Below, piece after piece: positions 1 through 8,195 of a stretch of 64,000 nt of DNA. Location of the stretch: IMG/VR virus record IMGVR_UViG_3300042090_002485, positions 123,863 to 187,862 of that record; one strand, given 5' to 3'. How positions within the stretch are numbered: position 1 is the stretch's first letter; each line of letters opens with the position of its first letter. This DNA is from a virus. Both the position numbers and the translations under genes were made by a program. The notes beneath the pieces are model-generated. The model searched no databases. It worked only from the letters and a program-made list of their open reading frames with translations, and was not told the DNA's origin.

Positions 1-246
1 TGTCGTGGATGCGTACACTCGGTGCGATGCATCGCCGAGTTGTTGTCGACGGCCGAGAAGTGCTTCGCGCAAGGGCCGCCGCACGTGATCGAGGAACACC
101 CCGTCGTAGGGCTACGACTCGTACGCCCCGGGAAGGCGAGCGTCGCTGCGGCCCCTGTGAAGATCCGCGGTGACACGGTCACGGTTACCTGCCTCCACCC
201 CGTGGGCACCTACACCATCGACGTCGGAGACATCCACTCGTCATGA
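1..246 (+). CDS. Partial hypothetical protein, start outside window
   Basis: The frame is open from base 1 and ends in a TGA that overlaps the next ATG (ATGA). The visible start reads CRGCVHSVRCIAELL, a Cys cluster whose end resembles the VRCIAEL ending of VTC-module proteins. A long beta-rich tail follows, so it may be a degenerate relative or another Cys protein. Function not recognised. Confidence 0.5.
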   Translation, partial: CRGCVHSVRCIAELLSTAEKCFAQGPPHVIEEHPVVGLRLVRPGKASVAAAPVKIRGDTVTVTCLHPVGTYTIDVGDIHSS

Positions 247-695
247 ACAAGCTCGGTTGGCTCATCCAAGAAGCCCTCGCTGCCCGCGTCCAGGACGTCG
301 AGGCGTCGGCCGTCAACTGCGGCACCTGTCCGGTCAGCGTTCACTGCATGGCCAAGGCCACGGTGACGCAGGCGTGGGAGTACGCCTGCTGCAAGTCGCT
401 CGTGCTCGAGCACGAGACCCTCGACGGCATGGGCATCTTCCTCATCCTCGACTGCGCGCGGCGCGACTTCGTGGTGCAGGCTACCCGCAAGCACCACAAG
501 TGCACACTATGCTCGAGCGGCGCGCTCAATAGCGAACTGCGCGGCTGGACCGCCCAGCACCGCTGGCTGCCGACGGTCTACGCCGACCCATTACCACGAA
601 TACGTCTCGCGGCGTGGCGCACTGCTCTGCCGTCCATTCGCGAACGCATCAAGCGTGACGCGGAGATCAAAGCTCGTGGTAGCGTGAAACCGTGA
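243..695 (+). CDS. Cysteine-rich hypothetical protein
   Basis: 150 aa with paired cysteines: NCGTCPVSVHC near residues 27-37, ACCKS near 50 and HKCTLC near 86-91. This suggests one or two metal sites. The C-terminus is basic (SIRERIKRDAEIKARG). It overlaps both neighbours by 4 bases, as expected for a co-translated operon. Family not recognised. Confidence 0.7.
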   Translation: MNKLGWLIQEALAARVQDVEASAVNCGTCPVSVHCMAKATVTQAWEYACCKSLVLEHETLDGMGIFLILDCARRDFVVQATRKHHKCTLCSSGALNSELRGWTAQHRWLPTVYADPLPRIRLAAWRTALPSIRERIKRDAEIKARGSVKP

Positions 696-946
696 CCTAC
701 CTCGAGTGGTACGTGGAACAGCTGAACGCGCAGCTCGAGGTCGGCGGTACTGAAGCTGAAGTCGAGCACGCGGTCACCGAGTTCAACAAACCCACGCGCG
801 GTGGCTTCGAGAAGTACGCCGCCGACAAGGCCTTCAACTGTGCGACCTGTGGCGACCTCCTCATCGCCGCTAGTCCCCTTCCCCCTCTAGACCAGGAGAT
901 CGCGTGCCCGAAGTGCGCACCACTGACGACGGCCAAGTCGTCGTGA
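692..946 (+). CDS. Small zinc-ribbon-like protein
   Basis: 84 aa from a GTG overlapping the upstream stop. The N-terminal half looks helical. The C-terminal half has CATCG near residue 50 and CPKC near residue 76, a C-x2-C...C-x2-C set typical of a zinc ribbon. Its end overlaps the next gene. Confidence 0.65.
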   Translation: MTYLEWYVEQLNAQLEVGGTEAEVEHAVTEFNKPTRGGFEKYAADKAFNCATCGDLLIAASPLPPLDQEIACPKCAPLTTAKSS

Positions 947-1098
947 AGACCAAGTCCAACGTTCTGCCGTTCCCGTCTCTGCAGCGCGCGCCCGCCGACG
1001 CGCCGCCCCCGCTGCCATTCGTCTTCGCCCTCATCGGCGTCGCGAGCGTCGTCGCCGGCGCATTGCTGGCGTGGTTGATGGTTCGAGCCTGGCTGTAG
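904..1098 (+). CDS. Small single-pass membrane protein
   Basis: 64 aa from a GTG. After a polar proline-rich N-terminus, one hydrophobic segment (residues about 38-60, FVFALIGVASVVAGALLAWL) should span the membrane, ending in RAWL. No signal-cleavage site is obvious. Role unknown. Confidence 0.6.
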   Translation: MPEVRTTDDGQVVVKTKSNVLPFPSLQRAPADAPPPLPFVFALIGVASVVAGALLAWLMVRAWL

Positions 1099-1103
1099 CT
1101 GCC

Positions 1104-1859
1104 ATGGGCGGACTCCAGGTCAACGTCCACGTCGACGCGCGCGCCGCAATCACCGCGGGCAAGACACGCGTGGGTTCGCAGGGCTTCACCGTGTCCGAGG
1201 AGGAACTCGCGGTGCTGCCTCTTGCGGAGCGCCTCGAGCTGGCCCTGGCTTACGAGGCTAACGAGGTGATCGGGACGACACCCGGAGAACCCGTCATCGT
1301 CGAGCCGACGCTCGAAGCTGTCAAGCCCGTCTTGGCTCGCCGTGCAGCGAAGCGCGCCGAGGTCGAGGCCGAGCGCGCCCGCGTGGAGGTCCGCCAGAAG
1401 GAAGAAGCGGCCGTGACCGCCCGGACAGCGACCGACCGCAACAACGCTCGCTCTCGCGCGCTGCGTGCGTGGGTCGACAAGCATGGTGACGACAACCAGA
1501 AGGCTCGGATGGCCGAGGGCTTCCTTCCCGAGGCGGAGATCCTCGAAGACGTCTGCGACGAGCTGCTCGAGCTGACGGGTTTCTCCGCCTACGACCCGCT
1601 CAATCGTGGCCACGCATGCGAGTGCGCGTGCGCCGGCGACGTTGTGATGTCCGTGCGAGCGCCGCAGTACCTCGACGACCGCCAGTTCTCTCGACTCCAG
1701 GCCGCGCGCGAGGATGCCCCCGAGGGCGCCGTCGTGACGGTGCATGAACACAAGGCTGCCTGCCCGAGCTGCCCCTGCGTACCCATCGCGCGCCTCGAAG
1801 TGCGCCTGACGATGGAATGGCACGGCTTCGAGCTGGTGCGGCAATACAAGCTGGACTAG
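1104..1859 (+). CDS. Hypothetical protein, central coiled coil and Cys-rich C-terminus
   Basis: About 251 aa from ATG 1104; an in-frame GTG at 1071 would add 11 residues inside the upstream gene. Residues about 85-130 are Ala/Arg/Glu-rich and probably coiled coil. The C-terminal part has CECACAG and CPSCPC clusters that could bind metal. Function not recognised. Confidence 0.7.
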   Translation: MGGLQVNVHVDARAAITAGKTRVGSQGFTVSEEELAVLPLAERLELALAYEANEVIGTTPGEPVIVEPTLEAVKPVLARRAAKRAEVEAERARVEVRQKEEAAVTARTATDRNNARSRALRAWVDKHGDDNQKARMAEGFLPEAEILEDVCDELLELTGFSAYDPLNRGHACECACAGDVVMSVRAPQYLDDRQFSRLQAAREDAPEGAVVTVHEHKAACPSCPCVPIARLEVRLTMEWHGFELVRQYKLD

Positions 1860-1884
1860 CGCCAGCACAAAGAAAGGCTCGGCA

Positions 1885-2385
1885 TTGCCGAAGCAACCAT
1901 GGACCGTCATCGCCACGTACGACGAGGACGGTACGCAGTTCTATGCCGTGGTCGAGGCCAGAGGCGCTGCTGAAGCGCTTCGCCAGGCCAAGCTCAAAGC
2001 GGACGGTATCGTCCTCTGGAGCGCGGCGGCGATCTTTGAGGGCAAAGTCAAGCCTGTCGACCTGAGCAACATCGCTGATGTCGTGCCGCTACGCGGGCAC
2101 GGCCACGAAATCGAGGTGACGCTCATCCGTGTTGCCCGTCGCAGAGTGGTGATCCCGGCGCGTTGTCCCAAGTGCAGGCGCGACTTGTCGCGAGCGCGCT
2201 CGATGATCGAGACCTACTTCACCGAGAACAGCTGGGCGGTGCACCTTGCGCACGACGGTAAGTCCGTCGAACACGACCGCGATGGCGGCACGCGCGGCGC
2301 AGCAAGCCCGGCGCACGAGCTGGTTCAGTTGGCGTGCAGCAGCTGCAGCAAGCTCATCTGGGAGGGCAAGCATGTCGAAGCGTAA
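1885..2385 (+). CDS. Hypothetical protein with two CxxC pairs
   Basis: 166 aa. TTG 1885 is preferred because AGAAAGG lies 9 bases upstream. Residues 7-55 look like a small alpha/beta domain (WTVIATYDEDGTQFYAVVEA, then AAEALRQAK). The second half has CPKC near residue 94 and CSSC near 152, a possible split zinc site. It overlaps the next ATG. Confidence 0.7.
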   Translation: MPKQPWTVIATYDEDGTQFYAVVEARGAAEALRQAKLKADGIVLWSAAAIFEGKVKPVDLSNIADVVPLRGHGHEIEVTLIRVARRRVVIPARCPKCRRDLSRARSMIETYFTENSWAVHLAHDGKSVEHDRDGGTRGAASPAHELVQLACSSCSKLIWEGKHVEA

Positions 2386-3151
2386 GCTCCAGGTCATCCG
2401 CGACGCGACGCCCGAGGTCGCTGACGATGACATCCCGGACATGTTGTTCCTGTCGAACAACGACAAGACCGGCATCTCCATCAACGCGTCCATCGCCCGG
2501 TCGTGCCGACCAACGCCGGCGTGTGGCGTCTACTGCTACGGCCTGGACGGCCGCATCGCGATGCCGGCGGCCCTCAAGCGCCAGGCCGAGAACTCGGCGA
2601 TGTTCGGGATGGACCCCGAGAGCTGGGGCACGCTCGCGGACGAGGCGACCGACGTGTGCCACGTCGTGTCGCGCCAGCAGGACTTTCTGCGCATGTTCGG
2701 TGTGGGTGACCTGCAGTCGGGCTCCGTCTACTTCATCAACCAGCTGTCGCTCTACGCCAAGCACGCCAAGCCCAAGTTCCGCATCTGGGTGTCGACACGC
2801 AAGTTCGACTTGGCGGCGAACCTCGTCGACCACGACAACCTGCACGTCATGCTCAGCTTCGACTCGAGTACGCCCGCCCGGTGGCGGACCGAAGGGCTGA
2901 AGCTACTGGCACAGCGCCGCCCGCAGTTCTTCGCGGCGTGGGTGCGGCAGGAGAAGGGCGAGCGCGTGCCCCCGTGGGTCGACGTCGTGTTCGAGATGCA
3001 CCGGCACGGGCACGGCCGCGCGAACCGTCCAGCGCACGCCAAGGCCTGCCCGGCGACCATCCACAAGAACCAACCGGGCTCGGTGGAGTTGACCGGCGCG
3101 TGCGCGAAGTGCAGGTTCTGCTTCGACACGAAGAAGCGAGGTCGCACATGA
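2372..3151 (+). CDS. GP88-like cysteine-rich phage protein
   Basis: 259 aa from ATG 2372. The pattern SISINASIARSCRPTPAC..CYG near residues 35-55 and the closing ACAKCRFCF recall the phage GP88 family, which has Cys clusters at both ends. The middle is alpha/beta (FRIWVSTRKFDL, LHVMLSFDSSTP). Biochemical role unknown. The family assignment is from memory of the Cys spacing. Confidence 0.6.
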   Translation: MSKRKLQVIRDATPEVADDDIPDMLFLSNNDKTGISINASIARSCRPTPACGVYCYGLDGRIAMPAALKRQAENSAMFGMDPESWGTLADEATDVCHVVSRQQDFLRMFGVGDLQSGSVYFINQLSLYAKHAKPKFRIWVSTRKFDLAANLVDHDNLHVMLSFDSSTPARWRTEGLKLLAQRRPQFFAAWVRQEKGERVPPWVDVVFEMHRHGHGRANRPAHAKACPATIHKNQPGSVELTGACAKCRFCFDTKKRGRT

Positions 3152-3459
3152 AGATCAAGGTCTACAACCCCGTCGACGAGGTCGACAAGAAGCGGCCGCT
3201 GCTCGAGCACGACGACTTGAACGAGCTGCTCCGCGTGCGGCTCACGGTCAACGACGAGGTGTTCGAGTTGACCGGGGGCGGGGGCCTGCTGGCGCTGCGC
3301 TCGATCAGCGGCAAGCAGCTGGTCGTGCGCCCGCGCGCGTCGAACATGATCGAGTTCGATGTCGTGCCGTGGCAGACCGAGTCGTCGCTGCCGGAGTACG
3401 GCAGCCGGAAGCGCACGCCGAGCCGCGCGCCGCGCGCGAAACGACGCAGCCGTGACTAG
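3148..3459 (+). CDS. Small hypothetical protein, basic tail
   Basis: 103 aa beginning in an ATGA overlap. It is mostly beta-strand-like (VRLTVNDEVFELTG, QLVVRPRASNMIEFDVV) and ends in an Arg/Lys-rich tail (RKRTPSRAPRAKRRSRD) suited to nucleic-acid contact. Family not recognised. Confidence 0.7.
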   Translation: MKIKVYNPVDEVDKKRPLLEHDDLNELLRVRLTVNDEVFELTGGGGLLALRSISGKQLVVRPRASNMIEFDVVPWQTESSLPEYGSRKRTPSRAPRAKRRSRD

Positions 3460-3904
3460 GTTCCGGCGGCAAACGCGCGACAGCATCATCCCCGGCAACT
3501 TCCTGCCGCCCTACACCATCGACCGCATCATCATGCGCGTTACCGGCGTTGGCCACGGCGCGGCGCGCATCGAGGGCGCCTGTGCCATCACGACGTGCTG
3601 CGGCGGGTGCTTCAACCTGCCCAACCCGGCCAACGTCCTGGCAGGCATCGCGACGTGCGTGCTGTGCGTGAACTGCCGGGGCTGCCCGGCGTGTCGCGAG
3701 GGCTGGGTGCGTGAGGAGACGATGCGGCTCGGCAAGTGGGTGACCAAGGACGGGCGCATGCTCTACCCATTCGAGATGGACAGCGTCCACCTGACCAACT
3801 CGATCAGGAAGCTCAAGCGCGACAAGACGCACTTCAAGCAGGCCTGGGAGACGTGGGTCGAGATCCTCGAAGCCGAGGCCAAACAACGTGCCCTGGATTG
3901 GTAA
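3452..3904 (+). CDS. Cys-cluster protein with a TCVLC motif
   Basis: 150 aa from GTG 3452. Residues 40-80 hold about ten cysteines (TTCCGGC, ATCVLCVNCRGCPAC), enough for two zinc ions or a metal cluster. The ATCVLC piece resembles the VTC signature, but no GVVH motif precedes it and more Cys follow, so I do not class it in that family. The C-terminus is helical. Confidence 0.65.
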   Translation: MTRFRRQTRDSIIPGNFLPPYTIDRIIMRVTGVGHGAARIEGACAITTCCGGCFNLPNPANVLAGIATCVLCVNCRGCPACREGWVREETMRLGKWVTKDGRMLYPFEMDSVHLTNSIRKLKRDKTHFKQAWETWVEILEAEAKQRALDW

Positions 3905-3912
3905 AAGAACAG

Positions 3913-4326
3913 GTGAAGACATCATCCAAACTCAAGCCGCTCGAGCCTGTTGACCACGCGCGCTGCCAAGCCGACATCAAGTCAGCGTACAACCCCTTCA
4001 TCTTCGGCGGAGACGTCGGTGGGAAGTGGGGCCGCTGCAAGAACAAGCCGATCTGGTACGCCCGTGAGGTCGAGGTCGACGCTAATGGGCGCCGAGGCGC
4101 GATGTCACTCTGCGACGAGTGCAAGGTCGAGTGCGAGAAACGCGTGAAGCGGGCCATATCGTTCGAGCCGCTCGTCGACTGGAACGACAAGTTCCACCAG
4201 CTCTACGAGAACCCGAATTGCGTGCCGCGCGAGGAGGTCGCGCGAGTGCTGCAGGACGCTGGCGCCAACGCGGAGACGGCCGCGGCGTTCGAGCAGCTCA
4301 TCTTGGGCCACTGGCCGCGCCGGTGA
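3913..4326 (+). CDS. Hypothetical protein with zinc-ribbon-like core
   Basis: 137 aa from GTG 3913, with AAGAACAGG just upstream. It has C-x(n)-GKWGRCKNK followed by LCDECKVEC near residue 63, a possible four-Cys zinc site, then a helical C-terminal half. Overlaps the next GTG. Confidence 0.65.
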   Translation: MKTSSKLKPLEPVDHARCQADIKSAYNPFIFGGDVGGKWGRCKNKPIWYAREVEVDANGRRGAMSLCDECKVECEKRVKRAISFEPLVDWNDKFHQLYENPNCVPREEVARVLQDAGANAETAAAFEQLILGHWPRR

Positions 4327-4514
4327 CGCTGTCGTACTACGCGAAGGGGCCTCTCGTCCATGTCATGTATCGCGGCAACCAGGACCTGGTCTACCACTGG
4401 CCGCCCCATCACGAATACCGGTCCCTATGGATGGCGTCCCGTATCGAGGACCAGCCGATCACCTGCGTCGAATGCCTGGCATTTGTTTGCGCACCGCCCA
4501 CGTTGGTGCGATAA
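4323..4514 (+). CDS. VTC-module protein, 63 aa
   Basis: First clear family member in the window. LVHV gives His13 and ITCVECLA gives Cys48 and Cys51. The usual central Cys is absent and replaced by a WPPHHEYRSLW segment, so histidines may substitute. GTG start overlaps the upstream TGA. It stands alone, away from the arrays. Confidence 0.75.
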   Translation: MTLSYYAKGPLVHVMYRGNQDLVYHWPPHHEYRSLWMASRIEDQPITCVECLAFVCAPPTLVR

Positions 4515-4523
4515 ACATGGCCC

Positions 4524-4910
4524 ATGCACATCAACGAGTACCAGGTCCTCGCCGCCGTCACCGAGTTCACCCCCGACTTCGTCCGCCTAGGGCAGGGCCC
4601 CGAGCACGACATGATGGTCGCGCGCCTCCTGCACTCGACCTTGGGCATGATGACTGAGGTCGGCGAGTTCGCCGACATGCTGAAGCGGCACATCTTCTAC
4701 GGCAAGGCCCTCGACGAGGTCAACCTGCTGGAGGAAAACGGCGATCTGGCTTGGTACCAAGCACTGGCCCTGAACGCGACGAAAAAGAACCTCGAGGAGT
4801 GCCTCGAGAAGAACATCGCCAAGCTCAAGGCCCGGTTCGGCGACAAGTTCACGCAGCACGCGGCGCTCAACCGCGACCTGGCCAAGGAGCGGGCTGAACT
4901 GGAGAAGTGA
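4524..4910 (+). CDS. MazG-like nucleotide pyrophosphohydrolase
   Basis: 128 aa, an all-helical MazG-type protein. STLGMMTEVGEFADMLKRH (residues about 37-55) carries the Glu residues of the first metal helix, and EENGDLAWYQAL (about 71-82) gives the second E-x-x-D-like set. The end (KLKARFGDKFTQHAALNRD) matches the family tail. Such enzymes hydrolyse NTPs or dNTPs to monophosphates and are common in phages, where they may adjust nucleotide pools or alarmone signalling. Confidence 0.8.
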   Translation: MHINEYQVLAAVTEFTPDFVRLGQGPEHDMMVARLLHSTLGMMTEVGEFADMLKRHIFYGKALDEVNLLEENGDLAWYQALALNATKKNLEECLEKNIAKLKARFGDKFTQHAALNRDLAKERAELEK

Positions 4911-4911
4911 C

Positions 4912-5190
4912 ATGAAGATCGAGGTGGACGGCGTCGAGCTGACAATTACGCGGACCGCGTCCATGCTTCGCGTAGCGCGCGTCGTTGGAAGAGACCGCAA
5001 GGCGAAGAAGGACATCATAAACCACGTGGACGTCGTTGACGACGGCTTCTTGCTGCTCCGTGCCATGCGCCGTGTCGCCAAGTGGACGCCCGAGGGCTGT
5101 ACGTGTACGTATGGCTACGGCTGGAGCGACCACGACGCCCACTGCAAGAGCATCTACAAGGCCCAGGAGTACGTCGACTTCGACGACTAA
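4912..5190 (+). CDS. Small hypothetical protein
   Basis: 92 aa starting one base after the MazG-like gene stop. A beta-rich N-terminal half (MKIEVDGVELTITR) is followed by GCTCTYGYGWSDHDAHCK, a Cys/His cluster at residues 62-79 that may bind metal. No family recognised. Confidence 0.65.
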   Translation: MKIEVDGVELTITRTASMLRVARVVGRDRKAKKDIINHVDVVDDGFLLLRAMRRVAKWTPEGCTCTYGYGWSDHDAHCKSIYKAQEYVDFDD

Positions 5191-5199
5191 CATTGGAGG

Positions 5200-5370
5200 A
5201 TGAAGTTGCTGCGCGAGCACTGGGGAGCCATCGTCATCATCGCGGCAATCGTTCTGGGAGCAGTCGGACAATGCGGGCAAGAGCTAAAACCGTACCGAGC
5301 GACGGACGCGTGCGGCGGACCGGGCAGCCGCCCCGTGACGATTGGTGGGATGCCCGTGGCCTGCCAGTAG
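5200..5370 (+). CDS. Small membrane protein overlapping next gene
   Basis: 56 aa. MKLLREHWGA precedes one hydrophobic helix (IVIIAAIVLGAVG, residues 11-23), then a polar Cys-containing tail. GGAGG touches the ATG with almost no spacer, so the start is uncertain. The last 100 bases overlap the next gene in another frame; an overlapping lysis-type pair is conceivable but there is no lipobox. Confidence 0.4.
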   Translation: MKLLREHWGAIVIIAAIVLGAVGQCGQELKPYRATDACGGPGSRPVTIGGMPVACQ

Positions 5371-5612
5371 TCGGCGACATCGTCCACTTCCACTACGAAA
5401 ACGAGCGGCGACGCGGCAACTTCGTACGCGTTGTCGAGGTCTTGACGCCCGCCAAGATCTACAAGCCACCGTGGTTCATGGTTGTCCTGATCGAGAAGCT
5501 TTGGTGGATGGCGAGTGCCTCGCGAGCGCCGCTGGGCCAGCTTCGTCCCGTCGTGTGGACACCAGAGGGCCCGCGTTGCGTCGCATGTGAGCTGATCTAC
5601 AACAAGAGGTGA
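5271..5612 (+). CDS. Hypothetical protein, 113 aa
   Basis: ATG 5271 has GGGAG about 10 bases upstream. The protein has a basic N-terminus, then a strand-rich SH3-like stretch (VVGDIVHFHYENERRRGNFVRVVEVL) and a C-terminal CVACELIYNKR. The CVAC ending recalls the VTC module, but the typical GVVH motif is missing. Classification uncertain. Confidence 0.6.
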   Translation: MRARAKTVPSDGRVRRTGQPPRDDWWDARGLPVVGDIVHFHYENERRRGNFVRVVEVLTPAKIYKPPWFMVVLIEKLWWMASASRAPLGQLRPVVWTPEGPRCVACELIYNKR

Positions 5613-5614
5613 CC

Positions 5615-6475
5615 ATGTTCGGATTGTTCGGCTTCGGGATGTCCCCGGAGATGGAGAAGCGCCAGCGCGAGCGTGAACGCGCCGAACGCGCTGAGCGTAT
5701 GAAGGAGGCTGTGGCCTGGGACCCCAAGGTGAACTGGACGCCCCGGCTGACGATCAAGGCCGAGACGTGGCCGTCGTGGGACCTGTTCTCGCCGCCCCCG
5801 TCAACTTGCCACGACGTCAACGACGAGACCGACGAATCCAAGCTCGTGTTCTCCCCATGCGGTCGGTTCGTGTTCTACCGCAAGACCCTCAAGAAGGGAG
5901 GCAAGCTGCTTACGCTGTCCGGGTCGCGTGAAGGCAACGTGATGTTCGACGGCGACGTGTACATCCCGGCGCTGCACGAGAAGACCCGCAACGGTGAGCG
6001 CTGGCACGAGCACCCATGGATGAGCGTCACGCCGATGGAGCTGATGACACAGCGTCCAGGTGTACGCTTCGCTAAGGGCCACACCATCGTCGGCGGTCTC
6101 GGCATGGGGTGGGCACTCGTCCAGATCTTGCTCAAGAAGACGGTGACGCGGGTGACGCTCGTGGAGCGGTCGCAAGCGCTCGTCGACTGGTTGCTACCGC
6201 GCGTGAAGCAGCTGCACCTTTCGGCGTTCGACAAGCAGCTCGACATCGTCGTCGGCGATGCCTACGAAGTCATCCCGGCAATGACCGCCGATGTCGCGGT
6301 GATCGACATCTTCGACGGCTACGGCGGCAATGACTTCCTCGAGGGCGTCATGAACCGGATGCGCAACGCGCTGCCGTCAGGGCAGCGCTGGAAGACGGAG
6401 CTTGGACCGCCGTGTCCGAACATCGGACGCGTATGGTCGTGGGGGAAAGCAGAGGTCAGCGACGGCGGCTGGTGA
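5615..6475 (+). CDS. SAM-methyltransferase-like (spermidine synthase-like fold) protein
   Basis: 286 aa from ATG 5615 with AAGAGG 5 bases upstream. An Arg/Glu-rich helix (residues 11-32) precedes a Rossmann-type core: glycine loop IVGGLGMG (158-165), acidic strand end TLVERS (181-186), GDAYEVIP (214-221) and AVIDIFDGYG (228-237). This order matches class I methyltransferases of the spermidine-synthase type. Substrate unknown. Confidence 0.7.
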   Translation: MFGLFGFGMSPEMEKRQRERERAERAERMKEAVAWDPKVNWTPRLTIKAETWPSWDLFSPPPSTCHDVNDETDESKLVFSPCGRFVFYRKTLKKGGKLLTLSGSREGNVMFDGDVYIPALHEKTRNGERWHEHPWMSVTPMELMTQRPGVRFAKGHTIVGGLGMGWALVQILLKKTVTRVTLVERSQALVDWLLPRVKQLHLSAFDKQLDIVVGDAYEVIPAMTADVAVIDIFDGYGGNDFLEGVMNRMRNALPSGQRWKTELGPPCPNIGRVWSWGKAEVSDGGW

Positions 6476-6699
6476 TGCTGTTCGCTGTCGTCCGCTGGAA
6501 CAACGTCGTCCACGCTGCCATCGGCCTCAACGGTACGTGGGTTGAGGGCCGCGCGGTCGCTCACTGCGGTCAGAAGATGAAGCTGTACCGCGGCAGCAAG
6601 AACAAGGTAACGAAGCAACCCGTGACGTGCGTGCTGTGCGTCGCGAAGGAGATCGCCTGTGAACAAACGGAACCGAACCAGCAACAAGGCCCTGCGTGA
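6475..6699 (+). CDS. VTC-module protein, 74 aa
   Basis: NNVVHAAI gives His13, AHCG gives Cys31 and PVTCVLCVA gives Cys52 and Cys55. This is a textbook member with a Gln-rich tail (CEQTEPNQQQGPA) that overlaps the next gene. A GTG at 6472 is an equally possible start. Confidence 0.8.
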   Translation: MLFAVVRWNNVVHAAIGLNGTWVEGRAVAHCGQKMKLYRGSKNKVTKQPVTCVLCVAKEIACEQTEPNQQQGPA

Positions 6700-6997
6700 C
6701 GCCATCGCCAAGACCGTCGGTGCGCGCGTCGCCCACGTCCTGGGCATCATGCGCGTCCAGGGCTGGAAGTTCCCGAACAGCTGTGACGTCGGCGTCAGCA
6801 TTCTCGAAGATGGCCGACGAACCGCGCGCGTCGCCATGCGCATCGACGACGTGAGCACGCACGCGACGCTGGCTACCAGCACGCTGGGCGGCGGCGACGT
6901 CGACGAGGCGGTCGACAACGTGGTCGCGTTGTGGCTCAAGAAGCACGCGACGGTGCGGCCGGGTACGCGGCAGCGGCAGGTCCTGGTGCCGGCGTGA
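6659..6997 (+). CDS. Hypothetical basic protein, 112 aa
   Basis: GTG start inside the end of the preceding member. The N-terminus is basic and helical (NKRNRTSNKALRDAIAKTV). A mixed alpha/beta domain follows (VGVSILEDGRRTARVAMRIDDV). Function unknown. Confidence 0.65.
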   Translation: MNKRNRTSNKALRDAIAKTVGARVAHVLGIMRVQGWKFPNSCDVGVSILEDGRRTARVAMRIDDVSTHATLATSTLGGGDVDEAVDNVVALWLKKHATVRPGTRQRQVLVPA

Positions 6998-7293
6998 CCA
7001 ACGCCGCCGACACATCGATGTACGGGCGTAGTGGTCGCCGAATGTCGACCGACCCACTCATCAGCTTGTTCTACTCGCTGCTACGCGATCACATCCAGCC
7101 CAGCGACCTCGAGGCGCTCGTGCGCGAGGCTTGCGACGCCCGCGGCGCACTCACGCACTTCACGAACGGCTGGCTCGCGGACTACGCCGAGGACCTAGCG
7201 TTGCGCCTTCGCCAAGCGCACCGCGGTAGCGTCGAAAAGGCCTCCAAGGAGGACGTTGTTGCCGAAGCGACTTCCCCATTGCCGTCTCGGTGA
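6994..7293 (+). CDS. Hypothetical helical protein, 99 aa
   Basis: GTG overlaps the upstream TGA. The sequence is almost wholly helical (ISLFYSLLRDHI, DLEALVREACDARGAL, YAEDLALRLRQAHRG). Its end overlaps the strong ribosome site of the next gene. Family not recognised. Confidence 0.65.
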   Translation: MTNAADTSMYGRSGRRMSTDPLISLFYSLLRDHIQPSDLEALVREACDARGALTHFTNGWLADYAEDLALRLRQAHRGSVEKASKEDVVAEATSPLPSR

Positions 7294-7495
7294 ACACGAC
7301 TACCACCCGCTGCGCGGCGGCAAGTTCGAACGCTGCACCAAGTGCAGCGACGTCTTCCCGTGCCGGCACGAGTGCTGGCACGCTGACTGCGCCTACGTGA
7401 AGGGCGTGCCCGTGCACCCAAAGACTGCGCCGTTCATCGGCAAGTTCGTCGACTTCTCGCGCGAGGGGCTCGTGCCCTGGAAGGACCGAAAGTGA
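7256..7495 (+). CDS. Cys/His zinc-binding small protein
   Basis: 79 aa from a TTG, supported by AAGGAGG at 7246-7252. Residues 27-47 read CTKCSDVFPCRHECWHADC, six Cys and two His, enough for a compact zinc site. The N-terminus is basic. Function unknown. Confidence 0.65.
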   Translation: MLPKRLPHCRLGEHDYHPLRGGKFERCTKCSDVFPCRHECWHADCAYVKGVPVHPKTAPFIGKFVDFSREGLVPWKDRK

Positions 7496-7725
7496 ACAAC
7501 AAGAAGAAATCCCCGACGCCCGGCGCCCCGCTGTCGCCGCGCGAGCGACAGGTTCTCGATCTCGTCGTCGAGGGGTTGTCGAACAAGCTGATCGCAGATC
7601 GTCTGGGAATCAGCGAACACACGGCGAAGTTCTTCCTGCTTCGCGGGATGGCCAAGCTAAACGCGATCGGCAGCCGCACGCTCGCGGCCGTACGGTGGGA
7701 CCGCCAGTGCCGCGCCCTGGTGTGA
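7492..7725 (+). CDS. LuxR/GerE-type helix-turn-helix DNA-binding protein
   Basis: 77 aa consisting almost only of a LuxR C-terminal HTH. LSPRERQVLDLVVEGLSNK and IADRLGISEHTAKFFL (residues 14-48) match the family, including the conserved L-S-x-R-E start. No sensor domain is attached, so it is probably a constitutive phage regulator. It overlaps the next GTG. Confidence 0.8.
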   Translation: MNNKKKSPTPGAPLSPRERQVLDLVVEGLSNKLIADRLGISEHTAKFFLLRGMAKLNAIGSRTLAAVRWDRQCRALV

Positions 7726-8195
7726 CGCTCGCTGACCTGCACGAACTTGCGATCGCATGGTGCCCGTTGGAAGCTCGTCGTGAAGACCTGCTTCGTATCG
7801 AGCGCGATTGGGCGCCCGCCCATGAACTAGCCCATGCGCTGATCGAACCACGGTGGCGCTGGGAGCGTGGCTACTACGCGCGCTGCTCGCTCGGGTTCTG
7901 TGAGTGCGGCGGGCATCGCGACGAATGCACCGTGTACGAAGCAGCCGCGATGATGATCTCGCATCGGCTCGTCCAAGCGGCAGGCGCGCCCGATCTCGCG
8001 GACAAGGAGGTCCAAAACACCAACGACTACGACATGATCGATGACCACCACTGGGAGCAAGCCAAGGCACTGCTCAAGAGGAGGACGTTGTGGCCCGTGC
8101 CAAGGACGAGAAGAAGCCTCGAGCGCGCACTGAAGCGGCGCCTCAGAATACCGCGAGGCGGGCCACTACCGCCGCCCCTGAACATGAGACTCTGA
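7722..8195 (+). CDS. Putative HExxH metallopeptidase-like protein
   Basis: 157 aa from GTG 7722. HELAH at residues 34-38 is an HExxH zinc motif, and ECTVYEAAAMMIS supplies Glu73 as a possible third ligand, giving a gluzincin-like arrangement in a very small protein. CSLGFCECGGHRDEC between them may bind a second metal. The last 106 bases overlap the next gene, so its Arg-rich tail may be only a frame extension. Confidence 0.55.
   Translation: MTLADLHELAIAWCPLEARREDLLRIERDWAPAHELAHALIEPRWRWERGYYARCSLGFCECGGHRDECTVYEAAAMMISHRLVQAAGAPDLADKEVQNTNDYDMIDDHHWEQAKALLKRRTLWPVPRTRRSLERALKRRLRIPRGGPLPPPLNMRL

Noticed and set aside
3452-3904. Extra VTC-family member (ATCVLC)
   Set aside because: It lacks the GVVH motif and the terminal position, and has many further cysteines, so a different Cys-rich protein is more likely.
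5200-5612. Spanin pair (Rz/Rz1-like)
   Set aside because: The overlap and membrane helix are suggestive, but there is no lipobox and no endolysin or holin next to them.
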